From: HGM11525 sp036307445
Lineage (GTDB): Bacteria; Bacillota; Clostridia; UBA1381
Reading direction: 5' to 3'
Length of the DNA stretch: 64,000 nt
Assembly (NCBI GenBank): GCA_036307445.1
Contig: JAXJXP010000005.1
Coordinates: 7,765 to 71,764, forward strand
Part shown: positions 53,644 to 62,539 of the stretch, one piece after another
How the letters are laid out: each line of letters opens with the position of its first letter
How positions within the stretch are numbered: position 1 is the first letter of the stretch
The notes under the pieces: generated by a model
Databases searched by the model: none
Told to the model about the DNA's origin: nothing
Seen by the model: only the letters and a program-made list of their open reading frames with translations
Translations under genes and position numbers: made by a program

Positions 53644-54383
53644 AATATTTAGAAAATCCTAATCTTCCAAAAGACAATGTAACTACTGTTATAGCAAGCG
53701 GAGAAATCAGCTTAGAATCAGAATATATGCTAAACTCGTTTGGAATAGATGTTATAAAAACAAAACCACATCGTAAGCTATATAACGCAGTTGCATATCA
53801 TCCTGATATGCAACTGCATCACATTGGTCATAACAATGTTATATGTGATTCTGAGGCCATAATTACGGCTAATCAGATATTCGACACTGAGAACATATGT
53901 TCGGGGAATGATATTGAAAATAAATATCCCTATGATATACGCTATAATGCAGCGAGAGTAGGACAGTTTCTCGTTTGTAATAGAGACTTTACCGACAAAA
54001 ACATTATAGAAGATGCAGAAACTAAAGGCCTGGAGATAATAGCTGTCAAGCAAGGCTATGCAAAATGTAATCTGTGTATTGTAAATGAGAATGCTGTAAT
54101 AACATCTGATAAAGGAATAAAATCAGCTCTTGTAAACTTTCCTATTGATGTCTTATTTGTTGAGGATGATTCTATTTTATTAAAAGATTTATCGCATGGG
54201 TTTATCGGCGGTTCAACAGGTAAAATTGCACCAGATAAATTAGTTATTAATGGAAATATTATATTTCACAAAAACTATTCAGAGATATTAGATTTTACAA
54301 AAAAACACAATGTTGAGATTATTTCTCTAAATAATAATTTTATAGAAGATATTGGTTCAATTCTGCCAATTTTAGAAAAATAA
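53640..54383 (+). CDS. DUF6873-type GME-fold protein, function unknown
   Basis: A 247-residue soluble protein. I recognise it as the DUF6873 group, described as having the guanidino-group-modifying-enzyme (GME) propeller fold, though I cannot check that here. Repeated motifs fit that fold: AYHPDMQLHHIGHNN early, QGYAKCNLCIVNENAVITSDKGI in the middle (with two Cys), FIGGSTGKI late. Whether it has deiminase or amidinotransferase activity is unknown. It is translationally coupled to ligA by a four-base overlap. It ends with a run of bases without terminator before ruvX. Confidence 0.7.
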   Translation: MKYLENPNLPKDNVTTVIASGEISLESEYMLNSFGIDVIKTKPHRKLYNAVAYHPDMQLHHIGHNNVICDSEAIITANQIFDTENICSGNDIENKYPYDIRYNAARVGQFLVCNRDFTDKNIIEDAETKGLEIIAVKQGYAKCNLCIVNENAVITSDKGIKSALVNFPIDVLFVEDDSILLKDLSHGFIGGSTGKIAPDKLVINGNIIFHKNYSEILDFTKKHNVEIISLNNNFIEDIGSILPILEK

Positions 54384-54470
54384 CACTTCTAAGTCATATA
54401 AAGAGTAATTTATACGAATTAAAACTGTTTTTTGATTATTCCCTACAATTAAAGAAAGGATAATAAGATT

Positions 54471-54890
54471 ATGAATAGAATAATAGGAATTGATTATGGC
54501 GATAAACGTGTTGGTATCGCGGTAAGTGATTTGTTGGGTTTTGGTGCACACGGAGTTGGAACAATAGAAAATAACGGCTTAAATTCCCTAATTTCTGAAA
54601 TTATGAAAACGATAGCTGAATATTCCCCTGAAAAGATTGTTGTTGGAATGCCTCTAAATATGGACGGAACCAAAGGCTTTCGCACAGAAGCAACCGAAAA
54701 GTTTATTACAAAGCTTTCTGAGCAGTTTCCCAAAGAAATAATCAGGTGGGATGAACGACTTACCACTATGGGTGCCGCACGATTTCTCAACGAAACAAAT
54801 ACTCGCGGCAAAAAGAGAAAGGATGTAATTGACACTGTTTCAGCTTGTCTTATTCTCGACTCCTACCTATCCTCTACTAAAAACAGTTGA
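54471..54890 (+). CDS. ruvX: Holliday junction resolvase-like / pre-16S rRNA nuclease YqgF
   Basis: RuvX (YqgF) is an RNase H-fold nuclease implicated in 16S 5'-end processing. In 139 residues the catalytic acids are in GIDYGDKRVGIAVSD, the central VVGMPLNMDGTKG, WDERLTT and KKRKDVIDTVSACLIL. AAAGGATAATAAG lies upstream. With the following DUF1292 gene it is part of the conserved alaS-yrzL-ruvX-yrzB block. Confidence 0.95.
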   Translation: MNRIIGIDYGDKRVGIAVSDLLGFGAHGVGTIENNGLNSLISEIMKTIAEYSPEKIVVGMPLNMDGTKGFRTEATEKFITKLSEQFPKEIIRWDERLTTMGAARFLNETNTRGKKRKDVIDTVSACLILDSYLSSTKNS

Positions 54891-54949
54891 CAAATCGTCG
54901 CATATATTATACAATATAGTTAATACTAATACTAAGGAGAGATAATACA

Positions 54950-55219
54950 ATGGAAGATAATATAATTATTCTTGAAGATGATTTAGGTAATCAGGTTGAG
55001 TTTGCTGTAATTGATGTGTACGAACTTAACAACAACACCTATTTTGCAATGGTTGAGGTTGTCGAGGACGGCAATGAAGAAAGCGATGAAGTTCTTATTA
55101 TGAAAGTGGATAAAATAGATACTGATGATGCTGAGCTTATTACAGTAACAGATGAGGACGAGCTTCAATCTGCATTTAACGAATTCCTTCGCCGAGATGA
55201 AGAGGGCTTTGAGGAATAA
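54950..55219 (+). CDS. DUF1292 protein (YrzB-like)
   Basis: An 89-residue, very acidic protein. DUF1292 members follow ruvX throughout Firmicutes and have the pattern seen here: VEFAVIDVYELNNNTYFAMVEV, then VLIMKVD and a C-terminal EDELQSAFNEFLR. No enzymatic motif. The site is AAGGAGAG. Function is not established. Confidence 0.9.
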   Translation: MEDNIIILEDDLGNQVEFAVIDVYELNNNTYFAMVEVVEDGNEESDEVLIMKVDKIDTDDAELITVTDEDELQSAFNEFLRRDEEGFEE

Positions 55220-55276
55220 TTGTTCCATCTAAACTTTCGATATTTTCCCTGCAATTCACGTATGCGGTCATTTTTT

Positions 55277-55441
55277 TACCAACACTTCTTAATACGGATG
55301 CCAACTCTTTGTGCGGCATATACGCCTCCTTTCCCTATCGGGACTGCCAGTGGACATATAATGTACGAAGGCGCATCCGACCTGTTCAAACAGGTAAGAA
55401 ACTTGACTTTTAAGTACGGTCTGTGTGGGGTATTTTTTTTT
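55277..55441 (+). ncRNA. Rod-shaped structured RNA, candidate 6S RNA
   Basis: No gene fits 55220-55651. Reading the plus strand, a long-range rod can be drawn: TACC 55277-55280 with GGTA 55429-55432; ACAC 55282-55285 with GTGT 55423-55426; CTTAA 55288-55292 with TTAAG 55410-55414; GGATGC 55296-55301 with GCATCC 55373-55378; CTTTGTGCG 55307-55315 with TGTACGAAG 55362-55370 (G-U pairs); ATAT 55318-55321 with 55356-55359; apical TCCC-TATC-GGGA. A small hairpin ACCTGT/ACAGGT (55380-55395) sits in the 3' strand of the large bubble, as in 6S RNA, and nine T's end it. The 5' end and promoter are unclear. Structured RNA is likely; 6S identity is my best guess. Confidence 0.6.
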
Positions 55442-55548
55442 ACAAATTGTAGCGTATTGATTTAGCGCCGAATGTTTATTCCTGAACAAAATGGATAATA
55501 TACTGTATCGGAAAATACAGAGCTTATCATATATGAAGTCTGAACTTA

Positions 55549-55585
55549 AAGAATATCTCATTTTGATGAGGTATTCTTTTTTTAT
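55549..55585 (+). terminator. Strong terminator upstream of glgP
   Basis: AAGAATATCTCA (55549-55560), six-base loop, TGAGGTATTCTT (55567-55578), then TTTTTTTA. It ends whatever starts between 55442 and 55548, where I also see a small hairpin CTGTAT/ATACAG but no gene. It could be a second RNA or an attenuator for glgP. Confidence 0.8.
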
Positions 55586-55651
55586 GTATGAATAAATTTT
55601 GTAATATATGCAAAAATAGTATCAGCTATCATTATTTGAAGGGAGCTTCTT

Positions 55652-57907
55652 ATGAGTATTTGTGATTGCATAGAAAAACACATCAACAAACAAATTGAGG
55701 ATTGTTCTAACGAAGAAATTTATTATGCATTGCTAAAGGTTGTTTTAGATTATAGCCAAAGCTTAAAAGTTAATCGTAAAGGTAAAAAGTTATATTATAT
55801 TTCTGCAGAATTTCTTATAGGTAAGCTTCTGTCAAATAATTTAATCAATCTTGGAATATACGATGAAGTTAAAAAACTGCTTGAAAAACACGGGAAGAAC
55901 CTTTCCGATATTGAAGAAATTGAGCCAGAACCTTCATTAGGAAACGGCGGTCTTGGCAGACTCGCAGCCTGTTTTCTCGATTCTATTGCAACTTTAGGTT
56001 TAAACGGAGACGGAATCGGTCTTAATTATCATTTTGGATTATTCAATCAAAAGTTTATAGATAATCAACAGGTAGAGCTTCCGGATAAATGGATAGAGGA
56101 TAAAAGCTGGTTAATTGCAACAGACAGAAAATATACGGTACAGTTTGCTAACACCTCTGTTGAAGCTAAAATGTATGACATTGATGTTATAGGTTATAAC
56201 AACAATGTTAACAAATTGCATTTATTTGACCTCGCTACAATAAATGAAGAATTAATAGGAGAGGGTATCTCATTTGATAAAACCAATATCGAAAACAACC
56301 TTACTTTATTTTTATACCCTGATGACTCTGATGAAAAAGGAAAGCTGCTTAGATTATATCAGCAGTACTTTATGGTAAGCTCTGCAGCACAGTTTATAAT
56401 TGATGAATGTATTGAAAAAGGTGGAAACCTTGAACAGTTAAATGAATACGTTGTAATTCAAATAAATGATACCCACCCCACCTTGATAATTCCTGAGCTT
56501 GTAAGACTATTAGTTGAGAGAGGAATTTCGTATAATAACGCTATAGAAATAGTAAAGAAAACCTGTGCGTATACAAACCATACTATATTAGCAGAAGCTC
56601 TTGAGAAATGGCCTATTGATTATGTGGAAAAGGTCGCACCGCAATTAGTGCCGATTATTGAAATTCTTGATAATAAAATAAGAAGAGTATACAACAAAGC
56701 TGAATTAAATATAATTGATGAATTTAATTATGTTCATATGGCTAGAATTGATATACACTATGGCTTCAGCATAAACGGAGTAGCATCTTTGCACACGGAT
56801 ATTCTAAAAGAAAACGAGCTAAACGCATTTTATAAAATATATCCTGAGAAATTCAGTAATAAAACAAACGGTATAACCTTCAGACGATGGCTATTAAAAG
56901 CAAACCCTCTTCTTTGTGAGTATATTACAGGTCTTATCGGAGATGGTTATAAAAGGGATGCTTCGGAGCTTGAAAAGCTTTTGGAATATGTTGATAATGA
57001 TGATGTTCTGGAGTCTTTGATTGAGCTAAAGCATCAAAACAAATTGAGATTAAAGCAATATCTCAAAAAAACACAAAATATTGTAATTAACGAAAATTCA
57101 ATATTTGATATACAGATAAAAAGACTTCACGAGTATAAGAGACAGCAAATGAATATACTCTATCTTATAGTCAAGTACCTCGAAATTCATAATGGTATAC
57201 TCCCCCCTACCCCAATTACTGCAATCTTTGGTGCTAAAGCTGCCCCTGCGTATCAGATTGCACAGGATATAATACACCTTATTCTATGTCTGTCAAAAGT
57301 AATTCAGGAAGATGCAATTGTCAAAAAACATCTTAATGTCGTTATGGTGGAAAACTATAATGTTTCAAAAGCAGAGGTTCTTATCCCTGCCTGCGACATT
57401 TCCGAGCAGATATCATTAGCATCTAAAGAGGCAAGCGGAACAGGAAATATGAAGCTTATGTTAAATGGTGCAGTAACGCTTGGTACAAGAGACGGAGCAA
57501 ATGTGGAAATCGAAAACCTTGTCGGTGATGAGAATATCTATATTTTTGGAAAAAGCAGTGATGATGTCATCTTACGATACAAGACAGGAGATTATAGAGC
57601 AAGGGATTACTACGAAAACGACAAGGATATTCGAGCGGCTATCGATTTTATAACTTCTGATAAAATGCTTAACGTCGGCAATAAAGAAAGTCTTGAGCGA
57701 ATTAAGAATGAAATTATTTCAAAGGATTGGTTTATGACCTTGCTCGATTTAAAAGCGTACACTCTGGCGAAAGATAAAGCAATTTTGGACTATAAAGATA
57801 AGACTACTTGGGCAAGAAAAATGTTTATTAACATCGCAAATGCAGGTTATTTTTCCTCGGACAGAACTATAAAAGAATATAACCGCGATATATGGAAATT
57901 AAACTAA
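55652..57907 (+). CDS. glgP: Glycogen/maltodextrin phosphorylase (GT35)
   Basis: This enzyme releases glucose 1-phosphate from glycogen or maltodextrin using PLP. In 751 residues it shows EPEPSLGNGGLGRLAACFLDS, IQINDTHPTLIIPEL, IQIKRLHEYKRQQMN and the PLP-lysine segment EASGTGNMKLMLNGA. It is somewhat shorter than the usual 790-830. The first gene of an operon with PTS, phosphatase and malQ genes (17 bases to the PTS gene), so it most likely works on maltodextrins made by MalQ as well as on stored glycogen. Confidence 0.93.
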   Translation: MSICDCIEKHINKQIEDCSNEEIYYALLKVVLDYSQSLKVNRKGKKLYYISAEFLIGKLLSNNLINLGIYDEVKKLLEKHGKNLSDIEEIEPEPSLGNGGLGRLAACFLDSIATLGLNGDGIGLNYHFGLFNQKFIDNQQVELPDKWIEDKSWLIATDRKYTVQFANTSVEAKMYDIDVIGYNNNVNKLHLFDLATINEELIGEGISFDKTNIENNLTLFLYPDDSDEKGKLLRLYQQYFMVSSAAQFIIDECIEKGGNLEQLNEYVVIQINDTHPTLIIPELVRLLVERGISYNNAIEIVKKTCAYTNHTILAEALEKWPIDYVEKVAPQLVPIIEILDNKIRRVYNKAELNIIDEFNYVHMARIDIHYGFSINGVASLHTDILKENELNAFYKIYPEKFSNKTNGITFRRWLLKANPLLCEYITGLIGDGYKRDASELEKLLEYVDNDDVLESLIELKHQNKLRLKQYLKKTQNIVINENSIFDIQIKRLHEYKRQQMNILYLIVKYLEIHNGILPPTPITAIFGAKAAPAYQIAQDIIHLILCLSKVIQEDAIVKKHLNVVMVENYNVSKAEVLIPACDISEQISLASKEASGTGNMKLMLNGAVTLGTRDGANVEIENLVGDENIYIFGKSSDDVILRYKTGDYRARDYYENDKDIRAAIDFITSDKMLNVGNKESLERIKNEIISKDWFMTLLDLKAYTLAKDKAILDYKDKTTWARKMFINIANAGYFSSDRTIKEYNRDIWKLN

Positions 57908-57923
57908 AGTCAGGAGAATTTTA

Positions 57924-60062
57924 ATGAAAAACAAAGTGAAACACTACGACATAACTGCTCCCTTGAGCGGAAAAGTAGTACCTCTCGACGAGGTTGCGGA
58001 CAAAGTATTTGTAGACAGAGTGTTAGGAGACGGAGCAGCAATTATTCCTAAAGACGGAAAAATTGTAAGCCCTGTTGACGGAGTTTTGACATCAGTTCCT
58101 GACTCAAAGCACGCATTCTGCTTTCGTTCTGACGATGGACTAAATATCCTTGTTCATGTTGGCTTAGACTCAGTATCCTTAAAGGGTAAAGGATTTACTG
58201 TTCACACAAAAGAGGGTGAAAGGGTTAGAGCGGGGCAACTAATTGCAGAGGTAGACCTAAATGTATTTAAAAAAGAAAATATAAATCCAGTTACCCCAAT
58301 ACTGATCTGTGATGCTCCTGAAGGGATTGGATTTAATGTTTCAAACGGAGATGTAGTTGCAGGTCAAGATACAGTTTTTTCAGTATACGACCAGGTCGCT
58401 GAAGAAAAATTAAATACAAAAAAAAGAACCTTAAACTTTGACCTACTGCAAAAGCTCGGGAAGGTTCTGATGGTTGTTATCGCAGTTATGCCTGCAGCAG
58501 GTCTTATGATAAGCTTAGGTAAGCTTGTTGCAATGTCAGGCGGTAATGCAGGTATTATTGCTACTGCAGGCAGTATAATAGAAAATCTTGGATGGGCAAT
58601 TATAAGTAACCTTCATATCCTTTTTGCAGTTGCAATTGGCGGCTCATGGGCAAAAGAACGTGCCGGAGGTGCGTTTGCAGCACTACTTGCATTTATTCTT
58701 ATAAATAACGTTACTGGTGCAATTTTCGGAGTTACAAATGATATGTTAGCAGACCCTGAAGCAGTAACACGAACTCTGTTGGGGCAGGAAATATCAGTAA
58801 ATGGCTATTTTACGTCTGTATTAGGCTCGCCGGCACTTAATATGGGTGTATTCGTCGGTATTATATCCGGTTTTGTAGGAGCAATTATATTTAATAAATA
58901 CTATAATTACAGAAAGTTACCTGACGCACTTTCTTTCTTTAACGGCAAAAGATTTGTACCACTTGTAGTAATTTTGTGGTCTTTAGTTGTTGCGATAGTT
59001 TTATCTGTTATCTGGCCAATTGTACAAATGGGTATAAATGCATTCGGCGTGTGGATTGCAAGCTCATCCTCAACATCTCCCGTTCTTGCACCGTTTGTAT
59101 ACGGAACTCTCGAAAGACTGCTACTCCCCTTCGGACTTCACCATATGCTTACAATACCGATGAATTATACATCTTTTGGAGGCACATATGTAATCCAAAC
59201 AGGTACTAACATCGGTACAACCGTATTTGGTCAAGACCCGTTATGGCTTGCGTGGATAACTGACCTTATAAACTTTAAAAATGCTGGCAATACTGAAGCT
59301 TATCAGGGACTCTTAAACGGTATTACACCTGCAAGATTTAAAGTAGGACAAATGATTGGTGCCACGGGATTGTTGCTTGGAGTGGCTCTTGCTATGTACA
59401 AACGAGTAGATAAGGATAAACGCCAAAGCTATCGCTCAATGTTTGTATCAGCCTCGCTTGCAGTCTTTCTCACAGGTGTAACAGAGCCTCTTGAGTTTAT
59501 GTTTATGTTCTGCGCAATACCTCTTTATATAGTATACTCAATTCTTCAGGGACTTGCATTTGCATCTGCAGGAATAATAAATTTAAGACTTCATTCATTT
59601 GGTAACATCGAATTCTTGACAAGAGTGCCAATGTCCATTAAAGCTGGTCTTGGCGAAGACATTATTAACTTTATAATAACAGTTGTCATATTCTTTGTTA
59701 TAGGATACTTTGTTGCATATTTTATGATTGGAAAGTTTGGGTATGCTACCCCCGGACGTATGGGGAATTATACCGAAGGAAATAATGAAGACAACGACAT
59801 TGCAACATCGAACAGAAATACAAACACAGACAGTCAAGCAGAACGAATCATTGGACTTTTAGGCGGAAGAGAAAACATTGTTTTTGTAGATGCGTGTATG
59901 ACAAGACTTCGTGTTACTGTAAAAGATTCCAGAAAGGTTGCAGAGCAGGATAAATGGAAAGCTGAGGGCGCTCTCGGTTTAATTAAGAAGGGCGATGGAA
60001 TACAAGCTGTTTATGGACCTAAAGCCGATGTATTAAAATCTGATATAAATGATATTCTATGA
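57924..60062 (+). CDS. PTS sugar permease EIIA-EIIC-EIIB (glucose/maltose family)
   Basis: This membrane permease imports and phosphorylates a sugar. The domain order is EIIA (about 1-165; His63 and His78 in LVHVGLDSV, 15 apart as in E. coli EIIA-Glc), EIIC (about 175-590, around ten membrane segments, with the family's GITEPLEF-like GVTEPLEFMFMF), then EIIB (about 640-712; phospho-Cys658 in VDACMTRLRV). EIIA at the N-terminus is not the most common order. Next to glgP, a MapP-like phosphatase and malQ, maltose is the most likely substrate. Its stop overlaps the next start by four bases. Confidence 0.92.
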   Translation: MKNKVKHYDITAPLSGKVVPLDEVADKVFVDRVLGDGAAIIPKDGKIVSPVDGVLTSVPDSKHAFCFRSDDGLNILVHVGLDSVSLKGKGFTVHTKEGERVRAGQLIAEVDLNVFKKENINPVTPILICDAPEGIGFNVSNGDVVAGQDTVFSVYDQVAEEKLNTKKRTLNFDLLQKLGKVLMVVIAVMPAAGLMISLGKLVAMSGGNAGIIATAGSIIENLGWAIISNLHILFAVAIGGSWAKERAGGAFAALLAFILINNVTGAIFGVTNDMLADPEAVTRTLLGQEISVNGYFTSVLGSPALNMGVFVGIISGFVGAIIFNKYYNYRKLPDALSFFNGKRFVPLVVILWSLVVAIVLSVIWPIVQMGINAFGVWIASSSSTSPVLAPFVYGTLERLLLPFGLHHMLTIPMNYTSFGGTYVIQTGTNIGTTVFGQDPLWLAWITDLINFKNAGNTEAYQGLLNGITPARFKVGQMIGATGLLLGVALAMYKRVDKDKRQSYRSMFVSASLAVFLTGVTEPLEFMFMFCAIPLYIVYSILQGLAFASAGIINLRLHSFGNIEFLTRVPMSIKAGLGEDIINFIITVVIFFVIGYFVAYFMIGKFGYATPGRMGNYTEGNNEDNDIATSNRNTNTDSQAERIIGLLGGRENIVFVDACMTRLRVTVKDSRKVAEQDKWKAEGALGLIKKGDGIQAVYGPKADVLKSDINDIL

Positions 60063-60865
60063 AATTATTAACTCTAAACACTCACAGTATTATAGAAGAA
60101 AACTATCAAAAGAAACTCTTATACTTTGCTGATGTACTCTGTGATATCCAACCTGACATTATCGCTTTACAAGAGGTTAACCAGACTTTGAATTCAAAGT
60201 GGCTCCCTCATACGCACTTAGAAGGTTATGTTGATGGCACTAACACTGTGGATTTAAAAGAAGATAACCATATAGCCTCAGTTAATACTATTTTAAGAAC
60301 AAGAGGTATAAACTACAACTGGTCATGGATCCCTATTAAGAATGGTTATAATAAGTTTGATGAGGGGATTGGCATTTTATCCCTATCCCCCATCATAGAA
60401 ACAAATTCTATCCTTTTGAGTAAGGACGATAATTATAATAATTGGCGAACAAGAAAGGCTTTTGGCATCAAGACATCTGATAATAGCTGGTTTTACACTG
60501 TACATTTTGGTTGGTGGGATGATGAATATGAGCCTTTTAAATATCAATGGGAAAGATTTGTAGAATCTGTTGACACAAATGCTGATATATGGATATTAGG
60601 TGATTTTAATTGTACTCCAGATTCCCCCTCTTATAGTTTGATAACCAATAGTGGATGGTATGACTGCTATAAACTTTCTTTGGAAAAAGATGACGGTGTT
60701 ACTGTCGCAGGTTCTATCGCAGGTTGGGATAATAATACGTCAAAGAAAAGAATAGACTATATTTTTACAAATAAAAAGAAACGAATCAAATCAACCAAAG
60801 TGATTTTTAACGGCAAAAACAAAGCAGTGGTTTCTGACCACTTCGGCGTTTTGTCAGAGTTCTAA
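60059..60865 (+). CDS. Endonuclease/exonuclease/phosphatase-fold protein, probable maltose-6'-phosphate phosphatase
   Basis: A 268-residue cytoplasmic metal-dependent phosphoesterase. The motifs are LTLNTHS, ALQEVNQ (metal Glu), HFGWWDDE, LGDFNCTPDSPSY and the final SDHFGVL. In enterococci and lactobacilli a protein of this superfamily encoded with the maltose PTS (MapP) removes phosphate from maltose 6'-phosphate. The four-base overlap with the PTS gene and the position before malQ make the same role likely here: it would give free maltose for MalQ. Assignment of substrate is by context and family. Confidence 0.82.
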   Translation: MKLLTLNTHSIIEENYQKKLLYFADVLCDIQPDIIALQEVNQTLNSKWLPHTHLEGYVDGTNTVDLKEDNHIASVNTILRTRGINYNWSWIPIKNGYNKFDEGIGILSLSPIIETNSILLSKDDNYNNWRTRKAFGIKTSDNSWFYTVHFGWWDDEYEPFKYQWERFVESVDTNADIWILGDFNCTPDSPSYSLITNSGWYDCYKLSLEKDDGVTVAGSIAGWDNNTSKKRIDYIFTNKKKRIKSTKVIFNGKNKAVVSDHFGVLSEF

Positions 60866-60877
60866 GGAGGCTTCTGT

Positions 60878-62365
60878 TTGAAGAGATCAGCTGGAATTTT
60901 ATTATCTGTAACAAGCTTACCATCAGAATATGGTATAGGCTCGTTTTCAAACTGTGCATATAAATTTATTGACTGGTTAAAAGATGCGGGACAGACGTAT
61001 TGGCAGATACTCCCTTTAGGTATAACCGGCTTTGGTGATTCACCATATCAGTCGTTTTCTACCTTTGCAGGCAATCCATATCTGATAAGTCTTGAAGAAT
61101 TAATCGAGGAGGGTTTATTGAGTAAAGACATATGCAATGAAATTGATTTTGGTGACAAAAAAGATACAATTGATTACTATAAATTATATCGTGAAAGATA
61201 CAAGATTTTACGAATAGCATATGAAAATGATAACCTTCAAAATGAAAGCTTCAGAATTTTCGAACAGGAAAACAGTTTTTGGCTTGAAGACTATTCTCTA
61301 TTTATGGCAATTAAGGACCATCAAAACGGAAAACCTTTTTTTGAATGGGATAGTAGGCTTAAGTTAAGAGACCCTGAAACACTTGAAGATTGCAGGAAAC
61401 AATTATCTGACGATATTTTGTTCCACAAATATATTCAATACAAATTTTATTACCAATGGAAGAAACTAAAAACGTATGCTAATTCACGCGGAATTAAAAT
61501 AATTGGTGATATTCCCATATATGTTGCTCACGACAGCGCAGATGTATGGGCTAACCCTGAGCTTTTCTATTTAGACAATAATATTACACCGAAGACTGTA
61601 GCTGGATGCCCCCCTGACGGGTTTTCCGAAATAGGTCAATTATGGGGGAATCCGTTATATAATTGGGACTATCACAAGAAGACAGGCTATAAATGGTGGA
61701 AGTTAAGACTTAAATACGCACTTCAAGTTTATGATGTGCTGAGAATTGACCATTTTAGAGGATTTGAATCATTCTACTCTATCCCCTATGGTGAAATTAC
61801 TGCTGAAAACGGCAAGTGGGAAAAGGGTCCGGGGGCAGAGTTGTTTATGGAGGCATCAGACATAGTCGAAAGAGATAAAATTATTGCTGAAGATTTGGGA
61901 TATATGACAGATTCTGTTAAGGATATGCTAAATAAGTGCGGCTTTCCGGGAATGAAGGTTTTACAATTTGCTTTTGATTCAAGAGATCTCGGTGGGAATA
62001 ATGAGCATCTTCCCCATTTATATAAAAGAAATTCTGTCGTATATACAGGCACACACGATAACCAGACGATTGTTTCCTGGTACAAAACAATTTCAGAAGA
62101 AGAAAGAAATAATGTAAGAGACTATCTCTATGAATACAATATAAATGATGACTGCATATATAAATCACTTATAGTTCTTGCTATGAGAAGCGTATCTGAT
62201 TGTTGTATTATACCAATTCAGGACTGGATGGGTTTGGATGACATCGCAAGGATAAATACCCCATCTACAACAGGTAATAATTGGAAATGGAGATTGAATG
62301 AAATGCCATCCATCGAACTTGCAGAAGAAATAAGAAAAATCTCATCCATATTTGGCAGAGTCTAA
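60878..62365 (+). CDS. malQ: 4-alpha-glucanotransferase (amylomaltase)
   Basis: MalQ transfers glucanyl units between maltose and maltodextrins, freeing glucose (GH77). The start is TTG at 60878, after AAGGAGG. In 495 residues: RSAGILLSVTSLPS, the nucleophile in VLRIDHFRGFE, the acid in IIAEDLGYMT, and YTGTHDNQTIVSWY; the end WKWRLNEMPS is typical. It completes a route from extracellular maltose to glucose 1-phosphate together with the upstream genes. A terminator follows. Confidence 0.96.
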   Translation: MKRSAGILLSVTSLPSEYGIGSFSNCAYKFIDWLKDAGQTYWQILPLGITGFGDSPYQSFSTFAGNPYLISLEELIEEGLLSKDICNEIDFGDKKDTIDYYKLYRERYKILRIAYENDNLQNESFRIFEQENSFWLEDYSLFMAIKDHQNGKPFFEWDSRLKLRDPETLEDCRKQLSDDILFHKYIQYKFYYQWKKLKTYANSRGIKIIGDIPIYVAHDSADVWANPELFYLDNNITPKTVAGCPPDGFSEIGQLWGNPLYNWDYHKKTGYKWWKLRLKYALQVYDVLRIDHFRGFESFYSIPYGEITAENGKWEKGPGAELFMEASDIVERDKIIAEDLGYMTDSVKDMLNKCGFPGMKVLQFAFDSRDLGGNNEHLPHLYKRNSVVYTGTHDNQTIVSWYKTISEEERNNVRDYLYEYNINDDCIYKSLIVLAMRSVSDCCIIPIQDWMGLDDIARINTPSTTGNNWKWRLNEMPSIELAEEIRKISSIFGRV

Positions 62366-62366
62366 T

Positions 62367-62404
62367 TTAAAAGAGAACAGAAAATATTTTCTGTTCTCTT
62401 TTAA
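62367..62404. terminator. Terminator of the maltose operon, perfect 38-base palindrome
   Basis: The arm 62367-62385 (TTAAAAGAGAACAGAAAAT) and its exact complement to 62404 meet without a spacer. Runs of A and T at the ends allow action on both strands. Confidence 0.85.
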
Positions 62405-62539
62405 CAAATACAACAATACAAAATATTTTAGTCAAGAAAATTTCGTACACATTTCTGTCATTTTTTTTAGAAAAAAGTATGTACATATCAGCAAATTTAT
62501 GATAAAATAATTTCATTCAAAATATAAGGAGTGTTGTAA

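Noticed and set aside
55220..55465. Plus-strand 81-codon frame directly after the DUF1292 gene
   Set aside because: Starts at a non-ATG codon touching the previous stop, has no ribosome site and unnatural composition, and coincides with the structured RNA and its T-tract.
55289..55561. Minus-strand 90-codon frame over the same region
   Set aside because: It runs across the RNA hairpins and the terminator, with Cys/Tyr-rich random-looking composition and no ribosome site.
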